From: Firmicutes bacterium HGW-Firmicutes-8
GTDB taxonomy: Bacteria > Bacillota > Thermincolia > Thermincolales > UBA2595
Direction: 5' to 3'
Assembly (NCBI GenBank): GCA_002840165.1
Contig: PGZN01000013.1
Coordinates: 1-64,000, forward strand
DNA length: 64,000 nucleotides
Positions within the stretch are counted from its first letter, which is position 1, and every line of letters begins with the position of its first letter. Position numbers and translations under genes: made by a program. The notes under the pieces were generated by a model, which worked only from the letters and a program-made list of their open reading frames with translations, made no database searches and was not told the origin of the DNA. This document shows positions 17,420-26,509 of this stretch, one piece after another.

Positions 17420-17572
17420 ATGGTGAAAAAGCTAAGGATGTTACATAAACTACAGATGAACAAAAAAAAGCTGCCTAGCCACAAAGCCCTGGCGGCAGCC
17501 GTATCGATGGCGCTGTTTTATGCAGTGATTACTATTCTAGGAGCCCGGACATACACCGCTTTGCCGCAGTAG
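17420..17572 (+). CDS. possible small membrane protein (50 residues)
   Basis: This is a short open frame with a very basic N-terminus (MVKKLRMLHKLQMNKKKLP) followed by one hydrophobic helix (AAAVSMALFYAVITILGA) and a short tail. The layout is that of a single-pass small membrane protein. No clear ribosome site precedes any of its three possible ATGs, so translation is uncertain. It is divergent from the beta-rich hypothetical gene. Confidence 0.3.
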   Translation: MVKKLRMLHKLQMNKKKLPSHKALAAAVSMALFYAVITILGARTYTALPQ

Positions 17573-17594
17573 GAACCTTTACAGGGTGCACCGG

Positions 17595-18506
17595 CTAAGC
17601 CTTCCAGATGTCATTCATCAGCAGGCAGATTATACTTAAGGTTTCCACATAGTGACCGAGTATCTGCTGATACCCGGAGTGGAATGAAAGGTTCCGCAGC
17701 AGGCGGCAGTCATGGAGGACTTCTTTCTGAGCTTTAGAGACCAATCTCTTGGAATAAAGGTAATTTATTTTATCTGCCAGGACCGGGGAAAGGCCATGCT
17801 TATTTTCCTTGGGCCCCCCAATCAGGTCATACTTGAGTGATATTACAGCTTCCAGGCTTTTTAAAGCCTGTTCCGTGGCCAGGGTGCAGAACGGGTAATA
17901 AAGATACCCGTAAGCAAACAGCGCCTTGGAGATTTCAAACATGTTTTTCATATGCAGGGGAATGGAGTAGTGCAGTTCAATATCCCTGACAGCATTAATG
18001 AAGTCGGCTTCAGTGGTGTTAACGGCCTGACCGGTTTGGGGGTTGATACTCTTCATCGCCTTACAGATTTCGTCCGGTTCGTAATAATTATCTGGACTGA
18101 TCCTGGTAACATTTGTCCCCACACTGTCGGCCAGCGTAAACCACCATTTTTCATCCCAGTACCTGCCTGCGCTGGCGGCTGTGGATGGGGCGACAAACAC
18201 TTTGGTGAAACCAATTTTCTGTTGTTGAAAACCGTAATTTATGTTCCGGCTCTTGAGATAACTTTTAGCCGTCTTTTTCCCATTGAAGCAGAGTATCAGA
18301 GGCTTGAATTTTTGAACCTGACCCGTTAGAGTTTGGCCTTCAAATTCAATCAGGCCCATTTCATAATGGTTTAACGACCGGTCCTCCCCTGTTTTTAGGC
18401 GCACAGGTGTTAATCCTACGCGGTGGAGGATTTCCCAAAATTTCTGTCCCGGTTCTGTCCCGCAAAAAACAATTTTCAGATTAGGTATTAATACTTCGGT
18501 TGTCAT
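17595..18506 (-). CDS. Mug-like uracil-DNA glycosylase fused to helical C-terminal domain
   Basis: The N-terminal ~125 residues of this 303-residue protein follow the mismatch-specific uracil/thymine-DNA glycosylase (Mug) pattern: LKIVFCGTEPGQKFWEIL, GLTPVRL, MGLIEF, FKPLILCFNGKKTAKSYL, and the final loop VAPSTAASAGRYWDEKWW. In Mug the first motif is usually GxNPG. Here the position is Glu (GTEPG), so activity may be altered. Residues from about 160 on form a different, mainly helical domain: DFINAVRDIELHYSIP, FAYGYLYYPFCTLATEQA, SLEAVISLKYDLIGG, DCRLLRNLSFHSGYQ. It looks like HEPN/DUF4145-type helices. I know no standard protein with this layout. AGGAGAG precedes the ATG. It is monocistronic. 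Confidence 0.6.
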   Translation of the reverse strand: MTTEVLIPNLKIVFCGTEPGQKFWEILHRVGLTPVRLKTGEDRSLNHYEMGLIEFEGQTLTGQVQKFKPLILCFNGKKTAKSYLKSRNINYGFQQQKIGFTKVFVAPSTAASAGRYWDEKWWFTLADSVGTNVTRISPDNYYEPDEICKAMKSINPQTGQAVNTTEADFINAVRDIELHYSIPLHMKNMFEISKALFAYGYLYYPFCTLATEQALKSLEAVISLKYDLIGGPKENKHGLSPVLADKINYLYSKRLVSKAQKEVLHDCRLLRNLSFHSGYQQILGHYVETLSIICLLMNDIWKA

Positions 18507-18540
18507 TTCAAAGGCTCTCCTGAAGCGCTACTGGATCCGC

Positions 18541-18717
18541 GTCCGCAAGACCCGGCGGTTTTAGCCTACCCCCTCCCCCTACCACCTATGCAATTAACGT
18601 CTTAACAAGACACCACAGAGCGCACAGAGATGTCAGGATTCACGGAAAAGAAGAGGGCACAGAGAGTTATCAGTAAACATCTACTCTGTGGTTTCTTTTT
18701 TAAAACAGTACCTTTAA
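18541..18717. other. gap with CACAGAG-type repeats
   Basis: No gene is seen. The segment at 18606-18628 (ACCACAGAGCGCACAGAG) is complementary to CTCTGTGGT at 18684-18692, a long-range inverted repeat. The wording resembles the CACGGAT/CGCGGAT tracts in other gaps of this window. Confidence 0.5.
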
Positions 18718-18720
18718 GGC

Positions 18721-18758
18721 AAAAAAAAGCCAGGCCGTAATCGACCTGAGCTTTTTTT
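18721..18758. terminator. bidirectional terminator
   Basis: The stem AAAAAAAGC-CAGG with CCTG-(A)-GCTTTTTTT surrounds a ten-base loop. T runs on both strands. It lies between the chemoreceptor gene and the glycosylase fusion gene. Confidence 0.75.
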
Positions 18759-18843
18759 TATATTAGTTGTCGTGGAGTGTTTGAAACTTCTTATTTGTCA
18801 TTACCCTAATTGTTGGCGCCAACACGTTCTACCTCATTTGGCT

Positions 18844-20514
18844 CTATACCTTTATCGTCTCAAGCGTTTCCTGCAGTTCTTCGACAAGCAGTTCAAGAGT
18901 TTCGGCGGCATCAGCAAAGCGTTTGACAAGGTCGGTCTGGATTTTCACATCTGAGTTTATACCACCCACACCGTCAACCATCTGTTTACTGTTTTCCAAT
19001 ACCTCCTTCGTTAATTCCGCGATGTTTTGCAGGTCTGAGACTACCGTATTCAGTGAGTTGCTGGAAATCCGGGCCACTTTTATCCCCTCCAGGATTACAC
19101 TCTGGTGACCTTCCAAGGTTTTAGAAGCTTGACGGGCATAATCCCTGACTGTCTGGAACAGTTCGGAAACATCCCTGGTGGTTTTGGCGGCATCTTCGGC
19201 GTTACTCTGTACCTCGGTGGCCAGGGCCGCCATCTCGTTACCTGCGGTGCAGTAATGTGCTGCTTCCTTGACAATTTTATAGGACATTAAACCGGCTTGT
19301 TCAGCCAGAATGCTGACAACCTGAATAAACTGCCCCACTTTATCCACGTGAAATTCCAGGTCCTTGACCACGTTGTGGGCAACAGACATCGCCTGTTTGC
19401 TCTCCTCCATATTGTCCAGGAACCTCTGGGAAGAAACCTCGGCGCCGGAAAGCTCTTCCGAAACACGTTTGGAGGTTTCGGCTATATTCTCCATACTGTC
19501 TTCCATTTTTTTCATCGCAACTGAAACCTGCGTCATTTTCGATGTAACTGTATTGGCGGTTTCGGCAACATTTTCCGTGCTCTGTAGAAGGTCACGGGTG
19601 TAGTTATCTATCAACCTGGCTGAGTATTGGGTCTTCTCAACCAAACTGCGCAGTTTGATAACCATGTTGGCAAACGACCTGGCCAGACCGCCTACCTCGT
19701 CATGGCGGACATCAACAAACAGGTCGCTGGAGCTTAAATCCCCTGCAGCTACCCGGTTGGCCTCTTCAGCCAGGAGTCTGACCCGGTTGGAAATCCGGTT
19801 GGATATGTATATTGCTAACAGGATAAGGGCAATGGTTAGAATGGCGCCTGATAAAACCACCCGGTTTATCACAGCAGCTATCTGCCTGTTTGTCTCATCT
19901 ATAGAAAAACCAATTCGGAAAGCGCCCCAGTGGCGGCCGTTCACATAGATTGGAGTTGATATATCCCACATCACCTCACCCGTGTCCCGCTTGTATTCCT
20001 GAAACTTATAGGGCGCAAGGTTATGGGCGGCAGCAATACCGACATCATCCGCAAAAATTCGTTTTGTGCGGTCAAAGTTGAGCCCCCCGCCAGCCTTCGA
20101 GTACATGGTATTGTGAGTTGGCAGGTAGCCGTTAACATCTACGGCCACAGCAAAGACTATTACCTTGTCCTGCAAAAACGAGTCCTCTATTTCCCTGAGG
20201 TTTTCGTCTGTATAGGAGTCATATTCAGTGTTGTATTTCTGGGGACTGGTGCCCGGTATAACCCGGTAATCCGTATCGAAAATCTGCTCTTCTGTCAGTT
20301 TGCCTTGTTTAATTGCCATAGTGAGCATATTTCCGGTTGTGGTAGCTCCCGTCTGGGCCAGGATTACTCCCCGCTCGGTTAAAGCCCCGCGCATGGCTGC
20401 AGATTGTTGATTAGCCTCGTAAGTTAGAAACACAGCAAATAAAGGGACCATAACAATGATTAAAATAAAACTGTTTCTGATTTTTAACGAACCGAAGGCA
20501 GTAACTTCCTTCAT
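18844..20514 (-). CDS. methyl-accepting chemotaxis-like protein with eroded signalling tip
   Basis: This is a membrane receptor of 556 residues. TM1 is at about residues 15-32 (FILIIVMVPLFAVFLTY). An extracellular sensor of about 180 residues follows, with YDSYTDENLREIEDSF and DISTPIYVNGRHWGAFRIGF, like a single-Cache fold. TM2 is at about 220-240, then a HAMP domain (ISNRVRLLAEEANRVAAGDL) and a long coiled coil. The hairpin tip is not canonical. Where chemoreceptors have the E-A-A-R-A-G-E core that binds CheA/CheW, this one reads KIVKEAAHYCTAGNEMAALA. Coupling to CheA is therefore doubtful. No che genes are near. The start has AAGGAGGG 7 bases upstream. Confidence 0.82.
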   Translation of the reverse strand: MKEVTAFGSLKIRNSFILIIVMVPLFAVFLTYEANQQSAAMRGALTERGVILAQTGATTTGNMLTMAIKQGKLTEEQIFDTDYRVIPGTSPQKYNTEYDSYTDENLREIEDSFLQDKVIVFAVAVDVNGYLPTHNTMYSKAGGGLNFDRTKRIFADDVGIAAAHNLAPYKFQEYKRDTGEVMWDISTPIYVNGRHWGAFRIGFSIDETNRQIAAVINRVVLSGAILTIALILLAIYISNRISNRVRLLAEEANRVAAGDLSSSDLFVDVRHDEVGGLARSFANMVIKLRSLVEKTQYSARLIDNYTRDLLQSTENVAETANTVTSKMTQVSVAMKKMEDSMENIAETSKRVSEELSGAEVSSQRFLDNMEESKQAMSVAHNVVKDLEFHVDKVGQFIQVVSILAEQAGLMSYKIVKEAAHYCTAGNEMAALATEVQSNAEDAAKTTRDVSELFQTVRDYARQASKTLEGHQSVILEGIKVARISSNSLNTVVSDLQNIAELTKEVLENSKQMVDGVGGINSDVKIQTDLVKRFADAAETLELLVEELQETLETIKV

Positions 20515-20640
20515 CAGAGCACCCTCCTTGCCATGAAACAAGACAAATATACTTTAAATATATGTTGATTCGTCCTTTTTAAGCAATTATCCTTTAAATT
20601 AAAACGCGAAGATTTTAACATTTATTTAATACTTAGTTAT

Positions 20641-20703
20641 AAAAAGCCCGCCGAGTAAAATGAATTCAGACAAACAGATACCAGTACAGTGCACGGGCTT
20701 TTG
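20641..20703. terminator. possible long-loop terminator
   Basis: AAAAAGCCCG and CGGGCTTTT form a stem with a loop of over 40 bases. It lies between divergently transcribed genes, so a role in termination is uncertain; it may be an operator or a leader structure. Confidence 0.3.
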
Positions 20704-20789
20704 TTGGCAGGCTGCCGGTATAAGGTTTTCTCTTGTCAATATGAGCAAATCTTGATAACCTAGAAGAAAAGAGATAAGGGGTGTTAAAG

Positions 20790-21473
20790 ATGATTGTAAA
20801 ATTCTTGGGTCATGCCTGTTTCTTCCTGCAGAACGGAGGAACCTCCTTAATTATTGACCCATTTCTGGACGATAATCCTCAGGCAGTAATTAGGGCAGGC
20901 GAAATCAAGACAGACTGGATCCTCGTTACCCACGGCCACTCTGACCACTTGGGTGATGCCATTCAAATCGCCAAACAGAATGATGCCATAATTATTACAG
21001 TCACTGAAGTGGCCCGCTACTGCGGCGTCAGGGGAGCCAGAACTCATGCCATGTACATCGGAGGTAAACATAACTTTGGGGAGTTCACCGTCAAAATGAC
21101 TGTCGCCCTGCACGGTAGTTCCATCGGGACCAATCCCGTGGAATATCTTGGGCAGCCCTGTGGTTTCCTCATCTTCATTGGCGGTAAAACGATTTACTAT
21201 GCCGGAGATACCGGTCTGTTCGGAGATATGGAGCTGATCGGACGGCTTCACCCAATCGACTTGGCCATCCTGCCTATAGGCGACAACTACACGATGGGAC
21301 CGGAAGACGCTCTGGAAGCTGTTAAAATGCTCAAACCCAGGTATGTTATCCCAACTCACTACAATACCTGGGACATTATCACTCAGGATCCGGACAAATT
21401 TAAGTCCGCCGTAGAAGACGAGACCGGCATCCAGGTGGCGGTCCTCAACCCGGGCGACACCTTCGAATTGTAA
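20790..21473 (+). CDS. UPF0173 metal-dependent hydrolase
   Basis: This is a metallo-beta-lactamase-fold hydrolase of 227 residues, the usual UPF0173 length. Motifs are VKFLGHACFFL, LIIDPFLDDNP, the metal box THGHSDHLGD, ALHGSSIG, IYYAGDTGLFGDM and PTHYNTWDII. The family includes UlaG-like enzymes, but the substrate is not known. The ATG at 20790 is preferred over an in-frame GTG nine bases upstream because AAGGGG is spaced correctly for it. It is monocistronic and ends before a shared terminator. Confidence 0.9.
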   Translation: MIVKFLGHACFFLQNGGTSLIIDPFLDDNPQAVIRAGEIKTDWILVTHGHSDHLGDAIQIAKQNDAIIITVTEVARYCGVRGARTHAMYIGGKHNFGEFTVKMTVALHGSSIGTNPVEYLGQPCGFLIFIGGKTIYYAGDTGLFGDMELIGRLHPIDLAILPIGDNYTMGPEDALEAVKMLKPRYVIPTHYNTWDIITQDPDKFKSAVEDETGIQVAVLNPGDTFEL

Positions 21474-21498
21474 AATGATGAGAGCTGTTCCAATGAAT

Positions 21499-21533
21499 AA
21501 GACCAAGCGTACCTATTGGTTACGCTTGGTCTT
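21499..21533. terminator. bidirectional terminator
   Basis: AAGACCAAGCGTACC pairs with GGTTACGCTTGGTCTT with one bulged base around a small loop. It separates the convergent UPF0173 and fur-family genes. T-rich tails are present on both sides. Confidence 0.9.
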
Positions 21534-21549
21534 TGATTTTATCACCTGA

Positions 21550-21942
21550 TTATGAAGAAAGTCTGCATGTATCACATATCCCGTAAAACTCCATCCGATG
21601 GTATCTTACATCAAAGCCGGTAGTATCATGAACCATTTTATCCAGTCCATGATAAACAGGAATTGTCACATCATAGAGATTGTAGCATTTTTCGCAGCAG
21701 AAGTGGTAGTGATTTTCAGGTGTTCCGTCGTAACGGGCATATGTGCTTCCATAATTCAACTCAAGTATTTCTCCCATATCCCTTAGTACGTTCAGATTGC
21801 GGTACACAGTGCCGAGGCTTATATCAGGCACGATTTTTTTAGCCTGTTCATAAACCCAATCTGCTGAAGGGTGACACTTTGTACTTCGCAAAATATCAAG
21901 AATCACCTTTTTTTGTTTAGTCATCCTAGTTGGCTTGACCAT
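21550..21942 (-). CDS. Fur-family regulator, PerR-like
   Basis: This is a 130-residue metal-dependent repressor. The winged helix runs over residues 5-75 (RMTKQKKVILDILRSTKCHP, DISLGTVYRNLNVL). The dimer and metal half has HYHFCCEKCYNLYD and a C-terminal GICDTCRLSS, giving two CxxC pairs for structural zinc, as in PerR and Zur. The start was chosen by AAAGGAGGA 8 bases upstream. An AT-rich near-palindromic stretch about 60 bases upstream (TAGTAATAATAATAGT) could be its own operator, but this is a guess. The bacillithiol genes transcribed toward it from 23.97 kb fit an oxidative-stress role. Confidence 0.85.
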   Translation of the reverse strand: MVKPTRMTKQKKVILDILRSTKCHPSADWVYEQAKKIVPDISLGTVYRNLNVLRDMGEILELNYGSTYARYDGTPENHYHFCCEKCYNLYDVTIPVYHGLDKMVHDTTGFDVRYHRMEFYGICDTCRLSS

Positions 21943-22126
21943 TCCGCCATCCTCCCTTTCCACAACAAACAGCCATCCCTGGTGAAGCAATATTTAAACT
22001 AGTAATAATAATAGTTAAGTAACTCATAGCATTCGTCCACCGATTAGTATATATCGATTTTTCCAGCCCGTCAACCATATAAACCTATTTTTTTTGGCTA
22101 ATTATTTTCATTTTGGCGTATTTTGC

Positions 22127-23248
22127 CTATTTTTCTGTTGCCTTTTGGTAGCATTGTTCATATTCCTGCACTATCCTGTCAATATGAAAGCTTTCCACGG
22201 AATGTTTTACGGCGTTTCCTGACATCTGCAGCCACTGGCCAGGATTCGTTAAGACCCTAACAGCCTTATCGGCCATTGCTTCGACATTACCAATTGGAAG
22301 CAAATAACCGGTTTCGCCCTCTTTAATAATTTCCGGAAGCCCGCCCGCGGTTGATGCGATAACCGGCACCCCACAGGCCATAGCTTCCAAGGCTACCAAG
22401 CCAAAGCTTTCTTTTTCCGATGTCAGCAGGCAGAGGTCGGAAATTGATAGGAGTTCTACAACCCGTTCCTGTTTACCCAAAAAGAACACATCGTCTGACA
22501 AACCATTTGATTCAATATACTGGTGAATGCCCGGTCCATCCGGACCATCTCCCACCATCAACAGACGGCAGGGAACATCCTTTTTGACCCGGGCAAACAC
22601 ATCCACCACATCTTTTAACCTTTTAACCGGGCGAAAGTTTGAAATATGAATAAGGATTTTCTCATTCTCCCCCGCATAACGCACTTTCAGCTCCGGTACA
22701 CTGACCCTGTGGTATTCATCGGGGTCGATAAAATTATAGATTACTTCGATTTCCTTGGATATGTTAAATATACGTTCAGTTTCATTTTTTAAAGACCGTG
22801 AAACAGCTGTAACCGCGTCACTTTCCTCAATACTGAACCGGGTAATATCAAAAAACTGCGGCTCATGCCCCACAACTGTAATATCCGTACCATGAAGGGT
22901 CGTCACGATAGGCAGATGCTTCTCTCTCGTCATCTGTTTGGCCAGGAAGGCGCTCACAGCATGAGGGACTGCATAATGGACATGGACGAGATCAAGCTCG
23001 GCCCATTTGCTCACTTCAGCTATTTTACTGGCCAGGGCAATCATATACGGCGGAAATTTGAACAGCGGATAATCCAGTACTTCAACCTCATGATAGAAAA
23101 TGTTCTGGTGAAACATGTTCAGCTTAAAAGGCCGGTCATATGAAATAAAATGGACCTCATGTCCCCGGAGGGCCAGTCTTTTGCCCAGTTCGGTGGCGAT
23201 TACCCCACTGCCCCCATATGACGGGTAACATATAATTCCGATACGCAT
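22127..23248 (-). CDS. bshA: N-acetyl-alpha-D-glucosaminyl L-malate synthase
   Basis: BshA is the first enzyme of bacillithiol synthesis and joins GlcNAc to L-malate from UDP-GlcNAc. The 373 residues form a GT-B glycosyltransferase with the family opening [59 protein letters not shown] and the GT4 donor motif [16 protein letters not shown]. The ATG begins 1 base after the bshB1 stop, which shows a two-gene operon. No bshC is in this window. Confidence 0.92.
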   Translation of the reverse strand: MRIGIICYPSYGGSGVIATELGKRLALRGHEVHFISYDRPFKLNMFHQNIFYHEVEVLDYPLFKFPPYMIALASKIAEVSKWAELDLVHVHYAVPHAVSAFLAKQMTREKHLPIVTTLHGTDITVVGHEPQFFDITRFSIEESDAVTAVSRSLKNETERIFNISKEIEVIYNFIDPDEYHRVSVPELKVRYAGENEKILIHISNFRPVKRLKDVVDVFARVKKDVPCRLLMVGDGPDGPGIHQYIESNGLSDDVFFLGKQERVVELLSISDLCLLTSEKESFGLVALEAMACGVPVIASTAGGLPEIIKEGETGYLLPIGNVEAMADKAVRVLTNPGQWLQMSGNAVKHSVESFHIDRIVQEYEQCYQKATEK

Positions 23249-23249
23249 C

Positions 23250-23969
23250 CTAAGCCCCCCAGATTTTCATTGGGTCATCTATAGGCACGGGGGTTCTGAC
23301 CCAAAAAGCCTCGCCATATGCCACGCCGATCTGGGCTCCCTGAAACTTGTCCCGGCTTTCAATAAACTGCAGGGGCGCTTTTACTCCCAGAACCGCCAGC
23401 GGCTTTAACCCGGCCGCTCCAAACTGGGACTCGTGGGCGCTGATGGCCTCCATTTTTTGGGGGTAGTTTTTTGATACATCAACTATAAAGGAGTAGTTCT
23501 CCATTTTGTTCAAAAAATAATGGAGAATAATATTTGGCCTGTAGGCTCCATCGATCGGCTCAAGTTTTTTCAGCCCGGCCTTAAAATGCGCTTCTGTGAT
23601 GAGCTGGCTTGTCCTGACATGGTCCGGGTGACGGTCATCCCAATAAGGGGTGATTATTATAGAAGGCTTGTATTTTCTGATCACCCTTACCACCTTCATG
23701 ATACTTTCCTCGTCAACCGTTAAACTGCCATCAGGCATCGCCAGGTTCTGCCGCCATACCGCACCGAGAATTTTAGCCGCCCGGTCCGCTTCGTCAGCCC
23801 TGATTTCCGGATTTCCCCGGGAACCCATCTCACCTCTGGTCAGGTCAACTATGCCTACTTTGTAACCCAGAGCTGCCTCTTTCGCTAAGAAACCACCGGC
23901 GCCAATTTCAACATCATCCGGGTGAGCTCCAAAGGCAATTATATCCACATTCTCAAGCTTTTTCGTCAC
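23250..23969 (-). CDS. bshB1: bacillithiol biosynthesis deacetylase BshB1
   Basis: BshB removes acetate from GlcNAc-malate, the second step toward bacillithiol. This 239-residue LmbE/PIG-L zinc hydrolase has the metal motif AFGAHPDDVEIGAGG, then DLTRGEMGSRG, AMPDGSL and the distal YWDDRHPDHVRTSQL with further metal ligands. The start is GTG with GGGAGGC upstream. It is the first gene of the bshB1-bshA pair. The order is the same as the adjacent pair in other Firmicutes. Confidence 0.9.
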   Translation of the reverse strand: MTKKLENVDIIAFGAHPDDVEIGAGGFLAKEAALGYKVGIVDLTRGEMGSRGNPEIRADEADRAAKILGAVWRQNLAMPDGSLTVDEESIMKVVRVIRKYKPSIIITPYWDDRHPDHVRTSQLITEAHFKAGLKKLEPIDGAYRPNIILHYFLNKMENYSFIVDVSKNYPQKMEAISAHESQFGAAGLKPLAVLGVKAPLQFIESRDKFQGAQIGVAYGEAFWVRTPVPIDDPMKIWGA

Positions 23970-24082
23970 GTTAAGCGCCTCCCGCCAGGTTAAATCTGTA
24001 AATATTATTTCAGTAATATTTTAGCATTTTTCAACTTTTTTAAAAAAGCGGAAACTTTTATGGATAAGTATTCTACCTAGGC

Positions 24083-25510
24083 TTATTTAAGTATCTCGGA
24101 ACGCATAATCTTGTCCAAATGAGCCAGGGTATTACATTCAAACATATGGCAGTAACGACGAAATACCAACACACTGGTGGTGTCCAGCCACAGCTTTTTA
24201 GGAAGAGTATTTAACCATATAATGTCCTTGACTTTTTTCTTCAAGTCCTGAAGCCTTAACGAGGCTTTTTCGACATTAATGGTCTTAGTATCACTTACTA
24301 TTATTACAAAGGTCTCTTTGTTCAACAAACCCTTGTATTGGCTGGCTATCTCGGCCAGGGCATGGTTAAAATCCGTCCCCCGGCCCCAGTCCTCACTCCT
24401 GTTGATGAGTTCGGTCATCGTTATTTCAAAGGGCAGGGGTTTACCGAACTCCGCGGTAACCCGTTCCACCTTCTCAGAGAATATAAAGCTTTCGATTTCT
24501 TCCGTAACACTGGATAGGCCGTACATGAATTGCAGGACAAACCCGGCGTATTTGGCCATCGAACCCGAAACATCACATATCAATAAAATCTTAGGTTTCT
24601 GGACCTTTTTGGTTTTGTATCTTAAACTGAACATTGTTCCGCCATAGCGGATATTGTACCTGATTGTCCTTCTCAAGTCGAGGCGCTGCCTCTTTTTACT
24701 GCGGTGGTACCTCCTCGAAATCCTCGTGGCAAGCTTCCGGGACAGCTTCGTAATTAGAGCTGTCGCTGTAGGCATATCAGCCTCCGCTATGTTTTGGATA
24801 TCCTGGTACAGGAGCTGTTCTTCATCCCGCAGCTTTTCCACTACTTCCCGGAGGATCTCATCTGTCCCTTCATCCCCTGTATAATCAACGGCCGGCGGAC
24901 CATCACCATGGTATTTAAGATAGTATTTCCAGTAGTTTAACGAACTCTTGACCATACTGGCAATTAGCTGTTCCGGATTATTAACGGTATTTCCCTGAAA
25001 CTGCTTTTTCAGGTAATCCCGCAGCCTGCTTTTTTTGTCTTCCGGCAATCTGGTATATATTTTTTTTTCTTCTTCTGTTAGGGGGACACTGACTTCTTTC
25101 GACTCTCCGTTCTCGGCGTCTTCCAATTCGTATTTCAACTCATCCTGGACAGCCTGGATTTCCCGGGCCTCTTGTTCCCTTTTCTGCCGCTGCTTCGCTG
25201 TCCTTTCAGCCTTTTCTTCAGGGGTTACAAAATAGGCCTGAAAAGCCCGGTCGAGGATGACCCGGTCTTCCGGAGACTTAGCGAGGGTAGCCAGGAAAGC
25301 CGTCTCTACCTGCCTGCGGTCAAGCATATTTACGGCAGCAAGGGCATTTACCGCATCAACGGCCTCCGCTGAGCTGATTCTCACGCCCAGGTGGCGGAGA
25401 ATGTGCAGAAACCGGGTCAGGTTGTTCTCTATATATTCCCTGTCCCCAGGCGGTTTGACAGACTCGATGACCCGGTCAAGGCGGTCCTCCCCAGAGATAT
25501 CGTTTTTCAA
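24083..25510 (-). CDS. vWA-domain CoxE-like protein
   Basis: The protein has 475 residues. The N-terminal half is helical and charged (KAERTAKQRQKREQEAREI region). The C-terminal half is a von Willebrand A domain with the metal-site motif ILLICDVSGSMAKYAGF and a later WGRGTDFNHALAEI, as in CoxE-type partners of MoxR ATPases. Such pairs act as metal-inserting or maturation chaperones for enzymes such as CO dehydrogenase. The target here is not shown by the context. Its start is 5 bases after the moxR stop, so the two are one operon. Confidence 0.85.
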   Translation of the reverse strand: MKNDISGEDRLDRVIESVKPPGDREYIENNLTRFLHILRHLGVRISSAEAVDAVNALAAVNMLDRRQVETAFLATLAKSPEDRVILDRAFQAYFVTPEEKAERTAKQRQKREQEAREIQAVQDELKYELEDAENGESKEVSVPLTEEEKKIYTRLPEDKKSRLRDYLKKQFQGNTVNNPEQLIASMVKSSLNYWKYYLKYHGDGPPAVDYTGDEGTDEILREVVEKLRDEEQLLYQDIQNIAEADMPTATALITKLSRKLATRISRRYHRSKKRQRLDLRRTIRYNIRYGGTMFSLRYKTKKVQKPKILLICDVSGSMAKYAGFVLQFMYGLSSVTEEIESFIFSEKVERVTAEFGKPLPFEITMTELINRSEDWGRGTDFNHALAEIASQYKGLLNKETFVIIVSDTKTINVEKASLRLQDLKKKVKDIIWLNTLPKKLWLDTTSVLVFRRYCHMFECNTLAHLDKIMRSEILK

Positions 25511-25515
25511 TGCGG

Positions 25516-26436
25516 TTACCCCCTTCCGCCCGGTTTACCTACCCCGGTCCCATTAGCGGCAGAAGCCACAAGTTCCTGAGGGCCGAGGTTCTGGCGGAAG
25601 GTATCAATATCATCTTTGTTTTTAAAAATAATATTTAAGGTGAGGTCCACCACTTCAGGTGTCAGCCTGTCAGCATCCAGTGCCACGAGGGCCCTGGCCC
25701 AGTCAAGGGTTTCAGCAATAGAAGGCTTCTTCCTCAGTTCCAGTCTTTCCCTGATGTACCCGACCGCTTTAGCCACTTCCAGGGACAGGCGGCGGCTGAT
25801 TTCAGGGACTTTGGCGGTAATAATGCGAAGTTCTTTGGCGGGGTCCGGAAAATCCAGGTACAGGTAGACACATCTGCGCTTCAGCCCGTCTGACAGTTCC
25901 CGTTCCCCGTTGCTTGTCAGTACAACTATAGGAATCTGCCTCGATTTGAGGGTGCCCCATTCCGGGATGGAAACCTGGAAATCAGACAGCACCTCAAACA
26001 AAAAGGCTTCAAATTCCTGGTCAACTTTGTCCACTTCGTCAATCAAAAGGACCGGTGTCTTTTCAGCCCTGATGGCTTTAAGCAGAGGCCGTTCCAACAG
26101 GTAGTCCTCGGAAAAAAGGTTATCTTCCACCGCCTGGCGCCGGTCTTCCCTGTTAACCTGGCTGAGCTGAATTTTAATCAGCTGTTTCTGGTAGTTCCAT
26201 TCGTACAGGGCCTTGTTTTCATCAAGACCCTCGTAACACTGCAGCCTGATTAATTCGGTGTCAAAGACACCTGCTAAAACCTTGGCTATTTCGGTTTTAC
26301 CCACCCCCGGAGGTCCTTCCACGAGAAGGGGTTTTTGTAGTTTCAGGGCCAGGTATGTGGTAACTACCGCTTCCTCGTCAGCTATGTAACCCTGCTGCTC
26401 AAAAGCCAATTTAAGCTGCTCTATACTAAGTTCCAT
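25516..26436 (-). CDS. MoxR-family AAA+ ATPase
   Basis: This is a 306-residue AAA+ ATPase. Walker A is GPPGVGKTEIA, Walker B is VLLIDEVDKVDQEFE, sensor 1 is VVLTSNGERELSDGLKRRC with the Arg finger region. It begins MELSIEQLKLAFEQQGYIA with GGGGGGTA 7 bases upstream; an earlier in-frame start has no ribosome site. It is paired with the downstream vWA gene, the usual MoxR/CoxE combination. A C-terminal Gly-rich tail (GVGKPGGRG) is present. Confidence 0.9.
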   Translation of the reverse strand: MELSIEQLKLAFEQQGYIADEEAVVTTYLALKLQKPLLVEGPPGVGKTEIAKVLAGVFDTELIRLQCYEGLDENKALYEWNYQKQLIKIQLSQVNREDRRQAVEDNLFSEDYLLERPLLKAIRAEKTPVLLIDEVDKVDQEFEAFLFEVLSDFQVSIPEWGTLKSRQIPIVVLTSNGERELSDGLKRRCVYLYLDFPDPAKELRIITAKVPEISRRLSLEVAKAVGYIRERLELRKKPSIAETLDWARALVALDADRLTPEVVDLTLNIIFKNKDDIDTFRQNLGPQELVASAANGTGVGKPGGRG

Positions 26437-26509
26437 TATTCTACCCCCCGGATTAGTACGATTTAGATTACTCAAATCATATCACAGAATCTTAACCTAA
26501 TTCAATGAT

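Noticed and set aside
20847-21506. 219-codon open frame opposite the UPF0173 gene
   Set aside because: The opposite strand encodes a complete conserved hydrolase with a ribosome site; this frame has none.
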